Positions 1-6,495 of a stretch of DNA of 6,495 bases are shown piece after piece. How positions within the stretch are numbered: position 1 is the first letter of the stretch; every line of letters starts with the position of its first letter. A model generated the notes under the pieces. It was not told where the DNA came from and ran no database searches. It worked only from the letters and a program-made list of their open reading frames with translations. This DNA is from an uncultured Ruminococcus sp. (GTDB taxonomy: Bacteria; Bacillota; Clostridia; Oscillospirales; Ruminococcaceae). The position numbers and the translations under genes are program-made. The DNA lies in assembly GCA_900538575.1 (NCBI GenBank), contig UPZA01000037.1, positions 1 to 6,495 on the forward strand, read 5' to 3'.

Positions 1-47
1 TACTTCTATTTTACTTCTTTTTCTTTTTCCTGTCTACTTTTTTGAGA
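1..47 (+). other. Pyrimidine-rich tract abutting the truncated Rhs sequence
   Basis: The first 47 bases are almost all T and C, and TACTTCT occurs twice (1-7 and 12-18). In the Rhs frame they read as a Phe-rich run (FFFFFLSTFL) unlike any YD repeat. Recognisable Rhs sequence starts at about base 48 with LYQLIKT, which in typical repeats follows a Tyr-Asp pair that is missing here. This is either a recombination or insertion junction that decapitated the Rhs gene, or poor-quality sequence at a contig edge. No promoter or ribosome binding site is visible in it. Confidence 0.5.
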
Positions 48-1457
48 TTATACCAGCTTATTAAAACCCTTGATGCACGAAATGGAAACGGAGTAAAATA
101 TACATACGACGTAGGTGGAAATATAGTAAGAGTTGAGAAGATCAATAGCGGAAAAATTATAGAAACTTTAGCTGAATATTCTTATGATGATTCAAACTGG
201 AAAGACTTACTCACCGAATACAACGGCAACGAGATAATCTATGACGAGATAGGAAATCCGCTGACCTATTACAACGGCATGGAATTCACATGGACAATGG
301 GCAGAATGCTTAAATCTGCAGTAAGATCTGACGGGATTAAGATTTCCTATACTTACAACGCAGACGGGCTGAGAACAAGCAAGACGATAAACAATGTTAA
401 ATTCAACTATTTTTGGAACGATGATAAACTTTCGGCACAGACATTTGCAGGGAATACCATGTACTTCCGTTATGACGATGATACGCCTATAGGCTTTGAG
501 TATAACGGTAATCAGTATTACTATATAACAAATATTCAAGGTGACATAATTGCTATACTTAACGGATCTGGTGAATGTGTTGCCGAATACACATACGATG
601 CATGGGGAAACTGCACGGTAGCAAAAGACACTGAATACATTGCACATCTGAATCCACTAAGGTATAGAGGATATTACTATGATAGTGATACGGGGCTTTA
701 TTATTTACATAGCCGTTATTATGATGCTAACATCGGCAGATTTATCAATGCAGATGCTCCTGAAATGATAGTAAATGATGTTTTGAATCTATACAGTTAT
801 TGCAAAAATGATCCAATAAACAATTCTGATGAAAATGGGTCATGGTGCTATAATATCAAATACTGTGCATTTAACGATCAAATAAAAGGGAAAATGATGA
901 ACAGATATAATAACAATAAAAAGGCAATGAATGGTTATTATAAAAGAATGATATATGCACAGCATAATGCACCAACAACAAACATGAAATATTTTGATTC
1001 AGATCTGTCTAATACAGGCTGCGAAATAATAGCTACATATAATGCAATGAAAAGAATGAATAAGAAGGTATTTCTTGCAGGAGTAATATTGGAATTTGAA
1101 ATGAATGGAATGTATTTTGTGAGAAGCGGTAAACTTGGTAGTGATCCATATCGGTTAGGCAGTTATTTTAAGGCGCATAAAGTAAAATATAATTCCTGGT
1201 ATCGTAAATCAAAATTTTACGATAATGCAAAAACAGGCAAAAAATGCGGAATAATTTCTTTTTGGAATAATAACGGAAAATTATTTTGGAAACAAGGAAT
1301 ACATACAGTTGCATACTGGTATGATAAAAAGACAAAATGTTATTATTTGCCAAATTATAATTGTAATGAAATTACACCTAAAAAATATACGGAAAAAGGC
1401 TTCAAAAAAATGATTGAAAGTAAAAATAATTTTATAATTGGATATGTATTTAAATAA
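3..1457 (+). CDS. Rhs-repeat protein C-terminal part with papain/C39-like toxin tip (5' incomplete)
   Basis: This is the C-terminal part of an Rhs/YD-repeat polymorphic toxin. The frame is open to the left edge; residue numbers here count from the TTG at 42, which has no ribosome binding site and is not a convincing start. YD-type motifs (YTYDVGGNI, YSYDDSN, YTYNADGLR, YTYDAWGN) occupy residues 20-200. The Rhs-associated core follows at 204-240 (NPLRYRGYYYDSDTGLYY, then GRFINADAPE), and NLYSYCKNDP leads to D263-E-N-G266. In this family the YD repeats form a hollow shell that encloses a C-terminal toxin released by self-cleavage. The tip, residues 267-471, has a GCEIIATYNA motif with Cys327 and an IHTVAYW motif with His421, a papain/C39-like arrangement. 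The next gene begins 10 bases after the stop and is the likely immunity gene. Upstream of about base 48 the reading is Phe-rich and not Rhs-like, so this may be an orphan cassette rather than an intact gene. The Rhs identity is secure; the tip fold is inferred from motifs. Confidence 0.88.
   Translation, partial: LLFYFFFFFLSTFLRLYQLIKTLDARNGNGVKYTYDVGGNIVRVEKINSGKIIETLAEYSYDDSNWKDLLTEYNGNEIIYDEIGNPLTYYNGMEFTWTMGRMLKSAVRSDGIKISYTYNADGLRTSKTINNVKFNYFWNDDKLSAQTFAGNTMYFRYDDDTPIGFEYNGNQYYYITNIQGDIIAILNGSGECVAEYTYDAWGNCTVAKDTEYIAHLNPLRYRGYYYDSDTGLYYLHSRYYDANIGRFINADAPEMIVNDVLNLYSYCKNDPINNSDENGSWCYNIKYCAFNDQIKGKMMNRYNNNKKAMNGYYKRMIYAQHNAPTTNMKYFDSDLSNTGCEIIATYNAMKRMNKKVFLAGVILEFEMNGMYFVRSGKLGSDPYRLGSYFKAHKVKYNSWYRKSKFYDNAKTGKKCGIISFWNNNGKLFWKQGIHTVAYWYDKKTKCYYLPNYNCNEITPKKYTEKGFKKMIESKNNFIIGYVFK
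840..1454 (+). other. Variable toxin tip: putative papain-fold (C39-like) cysteine protease domain
   Basis: This marks the non-Rhs C-terminal domain of the preceding protein, about 205 residues beginning just after the DENG motif that ends the core. The candidate nucleophile is Cys327 (codon at 1020) in NTGCEIIATYNAMK, at the start of a predicted helix, as in C39/papain-like peptidases. A middle segment, LEFEMNG followed by KLGSDPYRLGSYFKAH, resembles the conserved middle of this toxin class as I remember it. The candidate base is His421 (codon at 1302) in GIHTVAYWY, followed by a strand and by Asn438/Asn440 in LPNYN, either of which could complete a triad. The Cys-His spacing of 94 residues suits the fold. 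It could act as a protease or as a related deamidase or transglutaminase; the sequence does not decide. The DNA is much richer in A+T than the core: by hand count, bases 1201-1260 have 16 G/C of 60, against 26 of 60 for 601-660. Confidence 0.6.
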
Positions 1458-1462
1458 TGAGG
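1458..1462 (+). promoter_or_regulatory. Ribosome binding site that sets the start of the immunity gene at 1468
   Basis: TGAGG lies directly after the Rhs stop codon (1455-1457) and five bases before the ATG at 1468. It favours that ATG over the in-frame TTG at 1438 and ATG at 1444, which lie inside the upstream gene and have no such site. The arrangement suggests translation of the immunity protein closely follows that of the toxin. Confidence 0.65.
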
Positions 1463-1467
1463 TAAAT

Positions 1468-1923
1468 ATGGAAAGAAAGAAAAGACTTAAAATTGTAATA
1501 CTTATTTTAGCTATAATACTTATTGCAATAGCTGCAATTCTTCTGATAGATGGATTATTAGGATACAGGCAGCATAAGCTTAATCAGAAATATATTCATC
1601 CGAATAAAGCAACTGCATGGGCGTGCAAAGAAATTAACATGAAAGTTATATATGATAATAATAGTGAATCGAGCGCTGCATATAGCGGAGAATTGATTTT
1701 AAATGATGAAAATACAAATCTGTCTATGGGTATCATAGGAACAAGCGACATTATGGAATTTTACAAAACAGAGGATTATAATAAAGCAGATGACGGAGAA
1801 ATAAAGCTGTTTTCAGGCGAATTTAATTTTAAAAATGAAAAAGAATTTGAATTGAAAATAACTGATAATAAGTTTTTACCTGATGATATAAATAAGCTGA
1901 CCTTTGAAAAAATATCTGATTAA
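1468..1923 (+). CDS. Putative membrane-anchored immunity protein
   Basis: This encodes 151 residues if it starts at the ATG at 1468, which has a TGAGG site just upstream; the frame can be extended upstream to a TTG at 1438 but that start is unlikely. The N-terminus is basic (MERKKRLK), followed by a single hydrophobic segment at residues 9-27, then a polar, mostly beta-like domain to the end. The positive-inside rule predicts the soluble domain is outside the membrane. It has one cysteine (C53, in AWACKEINM) and no lipobox, so it is a membrane protein rather than a lipoprotein. I do not recognise a named family, although the W-x-C-x-E stretch and short beta strands recall small surface proteins of Clostridia (from memory, unverified). 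Its position 10 bases after a toxin tip, its same AT-rich composition, and the terminator directly after it make it the likely cognate immunity protein, acting at the membrane or outside it. The role is inferred from context. Confidence 0.72.
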   Translation: MERKKRLKIVILILAIILIAIAAILLIDGLLGYRQHKLNQKYIHPNKATAWACKEINMKVIYDNNSESSAAYSGELILNDENTNLSMGIIGTSDIMEFYKTEDYNKADDGEIKLFSGEFNFKNEKEFELKITDNKFLPDDINKLTFEKISD

Positions 1924-1932
1924 AACTTTAAT

Positions 1933-1970
1933 AAAGAGAGTGCAGAAAAATAACTCTGCACTCTTTTTTT
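1933..1970 (+). terminator. Intrinsic terminator of the toxin-immunity unit
   Basis: A perfect 10-bp stem, AGAGTGCAGA (1937-1946) with TCTGCACTCT (1955-1964), encloses an 8-base loop and runs into a T tract to 1970. The A-rich bases before the stem can pair with part of the T tract. It lies 13 bases after the immunity stop codon, so the cassette upstream and the long Rhs gene downstream are probably separate transcription units. Confidence 0.9.
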
Positions 1971-2047
1971 AAATTTGTGAATTTATACAAATAAACACCA
2001 AATATTTATATAAACATATGACATTATACAAAATTTTAACAAAAGTA

Positions 2048-2076
2048 TTGCTGTAATATAAATTATATGATAATAT
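2048..2076 (+). promoter_or_regulatory. Possible sigma-A type promoter for the long Rhs gene
   Basis: TTGCTG (2048-2053) and TAATAT (2071-2076) are separated by 17 bases. They follow the terminator and precede the ATG at 2160 by about 85 bases, which leaves a leader of roughly 75 bases. The whole stretch is so AT-rich that similar hexamers are expected by chance; GATAAT at 2069 is an alternative -10. Confidence 0.35.
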
Positions 2077-2089
2077 AACAATGCATAAT

Positions 2090-2123
2090 CCAGTATATGG
2101 TGTAATTCGACATACATTACTGG
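2090..2123 (+). repeat. Imperfect inverted repeat in the presumed leader of the long Rhs gene
   Basis: CCAGTA (2090-2095) is mirrored by TACTGG (2118-2123). Inside these arms TATG (2096-2099 region) faces CATA (2111-2114 region), giving an interrupted dyad of about 34 bases. It lies between the possible promoter and the ribosome binding site, so it could be an operator or an RNA hairpin. There is no T tract and no recognised riboswitch motif, so it is not a terminator. The function is unknown. Confidence 0.3.
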
Positions 2124-2146
2124 CAATAGTGACATAAATATTTGAC

Positions 2147-2151
2147 GGAGG
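2147..2151 (+). promoter_or_regulatory. GGAGG ribosome binding site fixing the start at ATG 2160
   Basis: A perfect GGAGG sits eight bases before the ATG at 2160, which begins a normal signal peptide (MKKLFSKLL). An in-frame TTG at 2142 lies upstream of this site and would add six residues that fit poorly; it is rejected as the start. Confidence 0.85.
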
Positions 2152-2159
2152 TAAGAACA

Positions 2160-3761
2160 ATGAAGAAATTATTTTCAAAGCTTTTATCCGGAGCTTTGGC
2201 AGTAGTTTTCGTAGGACAGGTAATGATCTACGGCGACGGCAGTTCGCAGGGAATTGTCCATGCGGAAACAATTGCAGGAATCAAGGAATCCCTGCAGCTA
2301 TCTGAAAATGCGGATAAATTGCAAAAAGAGTTTAACAACGCTGTAAACGGACTCGGAGAGGTGGACTATTTTTCACTTCCAGGAATATCAGCTTTCAGCA
2401 TGGATTCCAGAGAATCTTCTATTGATTCCGGCGGATTGAACATTACAGGCTATGTAGGTCAGTACGGCACATATTCCGACCTTTCAAAGGTAAAAATCCT
2501 AATTTTCAACGATTGGGACTTGGCGGCAGAAGCTTACGCAAATGCTGACGGCTTTTTCAGCGTACAAGCAGGAGGACTGGGGGCTTCGACCAATGTAAAG
2601 ATTGAATGCGACGGTTACCTGCCGAGGTTCTATAAAAACATGGGACACGGTTCTTACCAGTTCGGTACGGCTGACAATCCTGAAATGCTTTACCCCGGCG
2701 ATAGTACATATAACGAAAACGACAATGACAAATGGAGCGATGAAGTAATAAATGCAAACGACGCTTCATATGTACAGGGTTTTATCGGACTTCGCAAGGC
2801 ATCAGGGGATTATGTAGCCGATTTTGATATGAACGGTGACGGCAGCATTGACGCAGAAGATTTTGATATAATCGACCGCGACCACTATGAGAAAAAGAAA
2901 GGCGAGGACGGATATATCTCTGAACTCGACATTGACGGTGATGGGATTATCGACGCTGACGATTACAATTATATTCTTGAAAATCACGGCGGCTCTTATG
3001 TGGGTGACGATGACTTCAAGGAATACATGGACAAGGACGAGGACGGAGTTATCACAGAAGCAGATTACAATTGGTTTGCAGGGTATGCAAGTCAGTTTAA
3101 CGGCTATACTTCCGGAGCGAACTATATCTACAGCATTAAGCTTACGGGCGATTGCTATAACGGTACAGGAACTTGGTTGTATAACACCAACCTTGACTTA
3201 AACGGTCATATACTTGCCATAGACGGAAACATGGCGTTTATGACAAGCAATCTTGATTTGCTTGACGGCGTTACGCTTGATTTAAACGGCGGTCAGCTCC
3301 TCATAAACGGCGAATTTAATTTCGGACAGGCTCAGAGCTATGATAAGCTTATTATGACTAACGACGCCGACATTCTTATGGTGACGGAAAACTGGTATTA
3401 CACAACTCTTGCCGACTGTGAGGGCTTGTGGACAGCAGGTACAATTCTTTTCTACGGACAGCATTGGAACGTAAACGAAGCGGCAGGAGAAAAAGCCATA
3501 TATTCAAGCGGAACACATTCAATAGTTTTCTATTATCCGTATGGCAAACAGACGATTTTATGGGACAACCCGGAAACGTATATAAACAACGAGGATGGCA
3601 GCCTGAACACCCAGCGCCGCTTTAATTTTGATTATGTAGACGCAGACGGATATTGCATAGGGTTAATTTTCCCTTATGGATATTCATCTGATCTTTATTG
3701 GTTTCGTCCTTGGTTCAGACCATATGATCTGCCCGACTATACCCTCTACCGCAAAGGCTGA
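2160..3761 (+). CDS. Secreted dockerin/beta-solenoid N-terminal half of an Rhs protein, ended by an in-frame TGA
   Basis: The product is 533 residues from the ATG at 2160. A signal peptide (basic MKKLFSK, hydrophobic to about residue 24) has a likely cleavage after VHA at residue 35. Residues 93-165 look like a CnaB or carboxypeptidase-regulatory type Ig domain ending in VKIECDGYLPRFYKN. Three dockerin-type EF-hand loops follow: D223-N225-D227-G228-D231-D234, D257-D259-D261-D265-D268 and D291-D293-D295-D302. Dockerins bind cohesins in cellulosome-like surface systems, so the protein may be tethered to the cell surface; that is inference. Residues 304-533 contain repeated LDLNG strands (345-349 and 373-377) and look like a beta-solenoid or carbohydrate-associated region. 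There is no toxin or Rhs repeat before the stop. The same frame continues after the TGA at 3759 with a DUF6531-like Rhs domain, so this is most likely the front part of one longer gene. A stand-alone secreted dockerin protein is the alternative. Confidence 0.85.
   Translation: MKKLFSKLLSGALAVVFVGQVMIYGDGSSQGIVHAETIAGIKESLQLSENADKLQKEFNNAVNGLGEVDYFSLPGISAFSMDSRESSIDSGGLNITGYVGQYGTYSDLSKVKILIFNDWDLAAEAYANADGFFSVQAGGLGASTNVKIECDGYLPRFYKNMGHGSYQFGTADNPEMLYPGDSTYNENDNDKWSDEVINANDASYVQGFIGLRKASGDYVADFDMNGDGSIDAEDFDIIDRDHYEKKKGEDGYISELDIDGDGIIDADDYNYILENHGGSYVGDDDFKEYMDKDEDGVITEADYNWFAGYASQFNGYTSGANYIYSIKLTGDCYNGTGTWLYNTNLDLNGHILAIDGNMAFMTSNLDLLDGVTLDLNGGQLLINGEFNFGQAQSYDKLIMTNDADILMVTENWYYTTLADCEGLWTAGTILFYGQHWNVNEAAGEKAIYSSGTHSIVFYYPYGKQTILWDNPETYINNEDGSLNTQRRFNFDYVDADGYCIGLIFPYGYSSDLYWFRPWFRPYDLPDYTLYRKG
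3759..3761 (+). other. In-frame TGA splitting the long Rhs gene
   Basis: The frame from 2160 reads YRKG, then TGA, then EIGDGVHIATGNY, and stays open to the right edge. No insertion or deletion is needed to join the halves, so a single base substitution (or a sequencing error) explains the break. The next in-frame ATG is at 3873, inside the Rhs entry domain, with no ribosome binding site before it. The surrounding genes use TGG for tryptophan and end in TAA, so a reassigned TGA is unlikely. Confidence 0.85.
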
Positions 3762-6495
3762 GAAATCGGCGACGGAGTTCATATTGCAACGGGCAACTAC
3801 ACAAAATCCTTTACCGATTTAAGCATTGCCTCTCCCGGAGTCAAATCTGATTTTGTCAGAACATACAACTCCATGAGCGATGAGGAAGGCAGTTTCGGTA
3901 TCGGTTGGGATTTCAATATCGATGTGGGCAAAATCGTAATTCCTGCCCCCGGTTACTATCAGGTGGTACTCCCCGACGGCTCCAATACAACGTTCAAGGA
4001 TGACGGCAACGGCGGATTCGAGTGCCTTAACGCACACAGCACAATGACAAAATCCGGCGATGAATACACAATTACAAACGCGGCTCAGTCCAAGTATCAC
4101 TTCAATTCAGACGGAGAGCTTGACTGGGTCAAGGACGCTAACGGCAATAAGCTTACAATTTCCGCAATGAATAACAATCAGAGAATCGTGACCGATTCTA
4201 CGGGCAGAAACTACAAAATTACTTACAACGGAAACAGCGAACATTCACGTATTACCAAAATTGAAGATACAGCTGCCAATAGAATTGTGATGTATGCCTA
4301 CAACAGCGATTTCCAACTTGTATCCGCTGCAAGCGTTTCGGGCGGTACGGAAAAGTATGAATACGACGGAAACGGCAGACTCTGCAAGATCACTAATTGC
4401 TATGACGAGGTTACTGATACAATTGTTTACAACGATAACGGATCAGTAAATTATCTCATAAATTCCGCAGGACTCAAGCAGGAATATACCTATGACAAGG
4501 CTTTCAAGCAGACAGGTCTGAAAGAGTATGATGGCGATAAGCTTATCAAGACTTTCACTTACGATTACGATGAAAAGTATGCTGTTAAGACAAATACCGT
4601 TGAAACGGACGGTCAGACATACGAGGTTGACAAAATCACCTACAACATGATCGATGATGAAAACAAGTATGATGAAATTAAGGAAAGCGTCGACATCATG
4701 GGCAATACTACCAAGTATGAGCGTGATGATAACGGAAATGTAATCAAGACCACAAATCCCGACGGCACATTCACTTTAGCTCGTTACAACGATAAAAACA
4801 TGCCGCTGGTTCAGGTTGACGAGAGCAACAATGTTGTAATTAACGAGTACGATAATTCAGGCGTGAACGTGCTGAAATCATATCAGAGTCTCTCCCCTGT
4901 TTCAAATGCGGCTGATATAGCTAAGAACAGCTTTGATTTAAGTACTATTGATTACACTGATTATGCAATGACGGTTTACACTTACTATCCGGCAAGCGAA
5001 ACGGCTTCGATTGCAGGTCTGGTACGCACAATTACCGATCCCGAAGGGAATGTGACCGAGTACACATACGGAACTTCCGGCAATGCAAAGGGACTGCCGA
5101 TAAAGAAAGTTATTAAGGACGGAAATACTGTTGTTAATTCTGTTGAGTATGAATACAACAATCAGCTTCAGGTATCAAAAGAAAAAACAAGCGTTGATAT
5201 TTCCAAGAATATTTACGCTGTAAAGGAATATGAATACGATAAATTCAACAATGTAACAAAGGTAAGCGATTTCGGTACGGGAAATACGGCTGCAATTACG
5301 ATTTCGGAATATGACAAGCTGAGCAGAAAGACTGCCGAGTACAGCCCTAATTATTCTACCGATAAGAGTCATGGAACTCTTACCTCATACTATCCAAGCG
5401 GCAGCGTTAAAGCACAGACCGACGCGCTTGGAAATGTAACTTCATTTAAATATGACGCATACGGAAATGTTACTGAAACAACAAATCCCGACGGTACGAT
5501 AAATATTGTTGAATACGACGGTTTACAGCGTGAAAAAGCAACGTATTTCAAGTGGAAAGCAGCCGCCGAAAAACAGATTCTGACTTCAACGGCTTATGAA
5601 TTTGTAAAGAATCACGGCTTTAACGTTTACACTGCTCTTGATAGTTCGTCATCGAAATCATGCAGCGGACTTAAGACAATCAAGACCGCATATATCACAG
5701 CCAATAAGCAGGTTGTAACGGAAACTCTTGCAGATTTCAGAGGCAATGCGGTAACGGAAAAGACCAACGGCGAAACCAAGCGTACAAGCGCGTATTACGT
5801 CAACGGACAGCTTGCTCGTCAGACTGACGCTCTTAACAATACCACAAAATATGAGTACGGTACGCTTAACAAGCTGACTAAGACATATACTCCTTTTAAT
5901 ACTGATAAAAATTCCATAACAGAAAATCAGTATGACAAAAACGGAAATGTTATCAAAACAATTCAAACTGTTCAGAAGGAAAATTCGAATACTCCGAAGT
6001 ACAGCGTAACGCAGAATCAGTACAACGCAATGGGCCTGCTTGAAAAGGTAACTCTCAGCGACGGTACTGCAAACGGCGAAAAGAATATTTCAAAATATTT
6101 TTACAACAACGCAGGCGTTCAGATCAAGATGTATACGGGTATGTCCTCCGAAAACGATACCTCATATCTGACAACAAATTATGAGTATGACAGTTGGCTG
6201 AGAGCGGTAAGAACAACCGACAGCACAGGCTACAATTCGGGTACGGTTACTTATGACTTAAACGGCAACATCCTTACATCAACTGACGCTAACGACAATG
6301 TGACAACCAACACTTATGACGCGCTGAATCGTGTGCTTACTTCAAATACGGTAAATTCCAATGATTCTTCCAAGAATGTCAGCAAGTCGTATACTTATGA
6401 CAATATGGGAAGAATTACGAAAACCGTAAGCAACGGACTTACAACAAATACCGTTTACGATGATCTGGGCAGGAAATATACCGAAACAGAGTATG
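3762..6495 (+). pseudogene. Rhs/YD-repeat shell, continuation of the 2160 gene after the TGA (3' incomplete)
   Basis: I translated this stretch completely: 911 codons without a stop, running off the right edge. The first 60 residues (EIGDGVHIATGNYTKS, then VRTYNSMSDEEGSFGIGWDF) match the DUF6531-type domain that opens Rhs proteins, where an IATGNY motif precedes the first strands of the shell. About 17 YD-type motifs follow, including YEYDGNGRL, YTYDKAF, YEYDKFNN, KYDAYGNV, QYDKNGNV, TYDALNRV, YTYDNMGRI and VYDDLGRK. TNPDGT occurs twice, near 4755 and 5485. The Rhs core and toxin tip should lie beyond the window. There is no start codon with a ribosome binding site near 3762; the first in-frame ATG (3873) would remove part of DUF6531 and leave no signal peptide. 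I therefore call this the disrupted rear part of the upstream gene rather than an independent gene. If the TGA is a sequencing error or is read through, the whole is one intact secreted Rhs toxin of more than 1,440 residues. Confidence 0.85.

Noticed and set aside
207..647. Minus-strand open frame of 146 codons
   Set aside because: It lies entirely opposite the Rhs core, which has clear protein motifs; its translation is Cys/Ile/Val-rich with no recognisable domain. It is a shadow of the YD-repeat codon pattern.
1973..1992. ATTTGT/ACAAAT inverted repeat just after the terminator
   Set aside because: Short arms in very AT-rich DNA, expected by chance, and too far upstream of the candidate promoter to assign an operator role.
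2887..3201. Plus-strand 104-codon frame in an alternate frame of the dockerin region
   Set aside because: It is out of frame with the dockerin loops, Thr-rich and low in complexity, and explained by the repetitive GAC/GGC codons of the calcium loops.
3759..3830. TGA as selenocysteine or as a reassigned tryptophan codon
   Set aside because: I see no convincing hairpin of SECIS type directly after the TGA and no redox role for this site in Rhs proteins. Trp is encoded by TGG throughout and no other in-frame TGA occurs in the genes here.
4740..5500. Near-repeated DNA around the two TNPDGT stretches, considered as a mobile or direct repeat
   Set aside because: The similarity is explained by the YD-repeat protein motif (GNV, then TNPDGT) and breaks down outside it; there are no terminal repeats or transposase.
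5658..5966. Minus-strand open frame of 102 codons inside the Rhs shell (and similar ones at 3819-4100 and 5175-5372)
   Set aside because: They are opposite continuous YD-repeat coding sequence, without convincing start sites or domains.
1..6495. CRISPR array, tRNA or rRNA genes, insertion sequence
   Set aside because: No regular repeat-spacer pattern, no cloverleaf-like sequence and no transposase or terminal inverted repeats were seen on either strand.

Overview
The window looks like chromosomal DNA from a gut or rumen Clostridia bacterium. A Ruminococcus-type (Oscillospirales) host is my best guess, because dockerin-like calcium-binding repeats sit on a secreted Rhs/YD-repeat protein, start sites carry GGAGG-type ribosome binding sites, and base composition is moderate to low GC. 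This assignment is an inference; there is no rRNA or housekeeping gene to confirm it. All supported genes are on the + strand. I treat every minus-strand open frame as a shadow.

Region 1 (1-1923) is a polymorphic-toxin cassette. It is the 3' end of an Rhs protein: a few YD repeats, the Rhs-associated core, then a variable C-terminal tip of about 205 residues with a papain/C39-like Cys-His arrangement. A small gene follows after 10 bases and encodes a protein with one N-terminal membrane segment; by position it is the likely immunity protein. The Rhs frame has no credible start. Its Rhs similarity begins abruptly next to a pyrimidine-rich tract at the left edge, so it is either an orphan cassette or a gene cut by the window. 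A strong intrinsic terminator (about 1933-1970) closes the unit.

Region 2 (1971-2159) is an AT-rich intergenic stretch with a possible promoter, an imperfect inverted repeat in the presumed leader and a clear GGAGG ribosome binding site.

Region 3 (2160 to the right edge) is one long secreted Rhs protein by homology: signal peptide, Ig/CnaB-like domain, three dockerin-type EF-hand loops, a beta-solenoid-like section, a DUF6531-like Rhs entry domain, then a long YD-repeat shell that runs off the window. The frame is interrupted once, by an in-frame TGA at 3759-3761. On both sides the same frame is open and Rhs-like, with no shift. The secretion/anchoring half and the shell/toxin half are therefore separated by a single nonsense codon.

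Together the layout is a tandem of same-strand Rhs sequence: a short toxin-tip plus immunity cassette upstream of a long Rhs gene. This fits the known biology of Rhs loci, where tips are exchanged by recombination through the conserved core. The points most worth checking are the in-frame TGA, the dockerin-bearing Rhs architecture, and the papain-like tip with its membrane-anchored partner.
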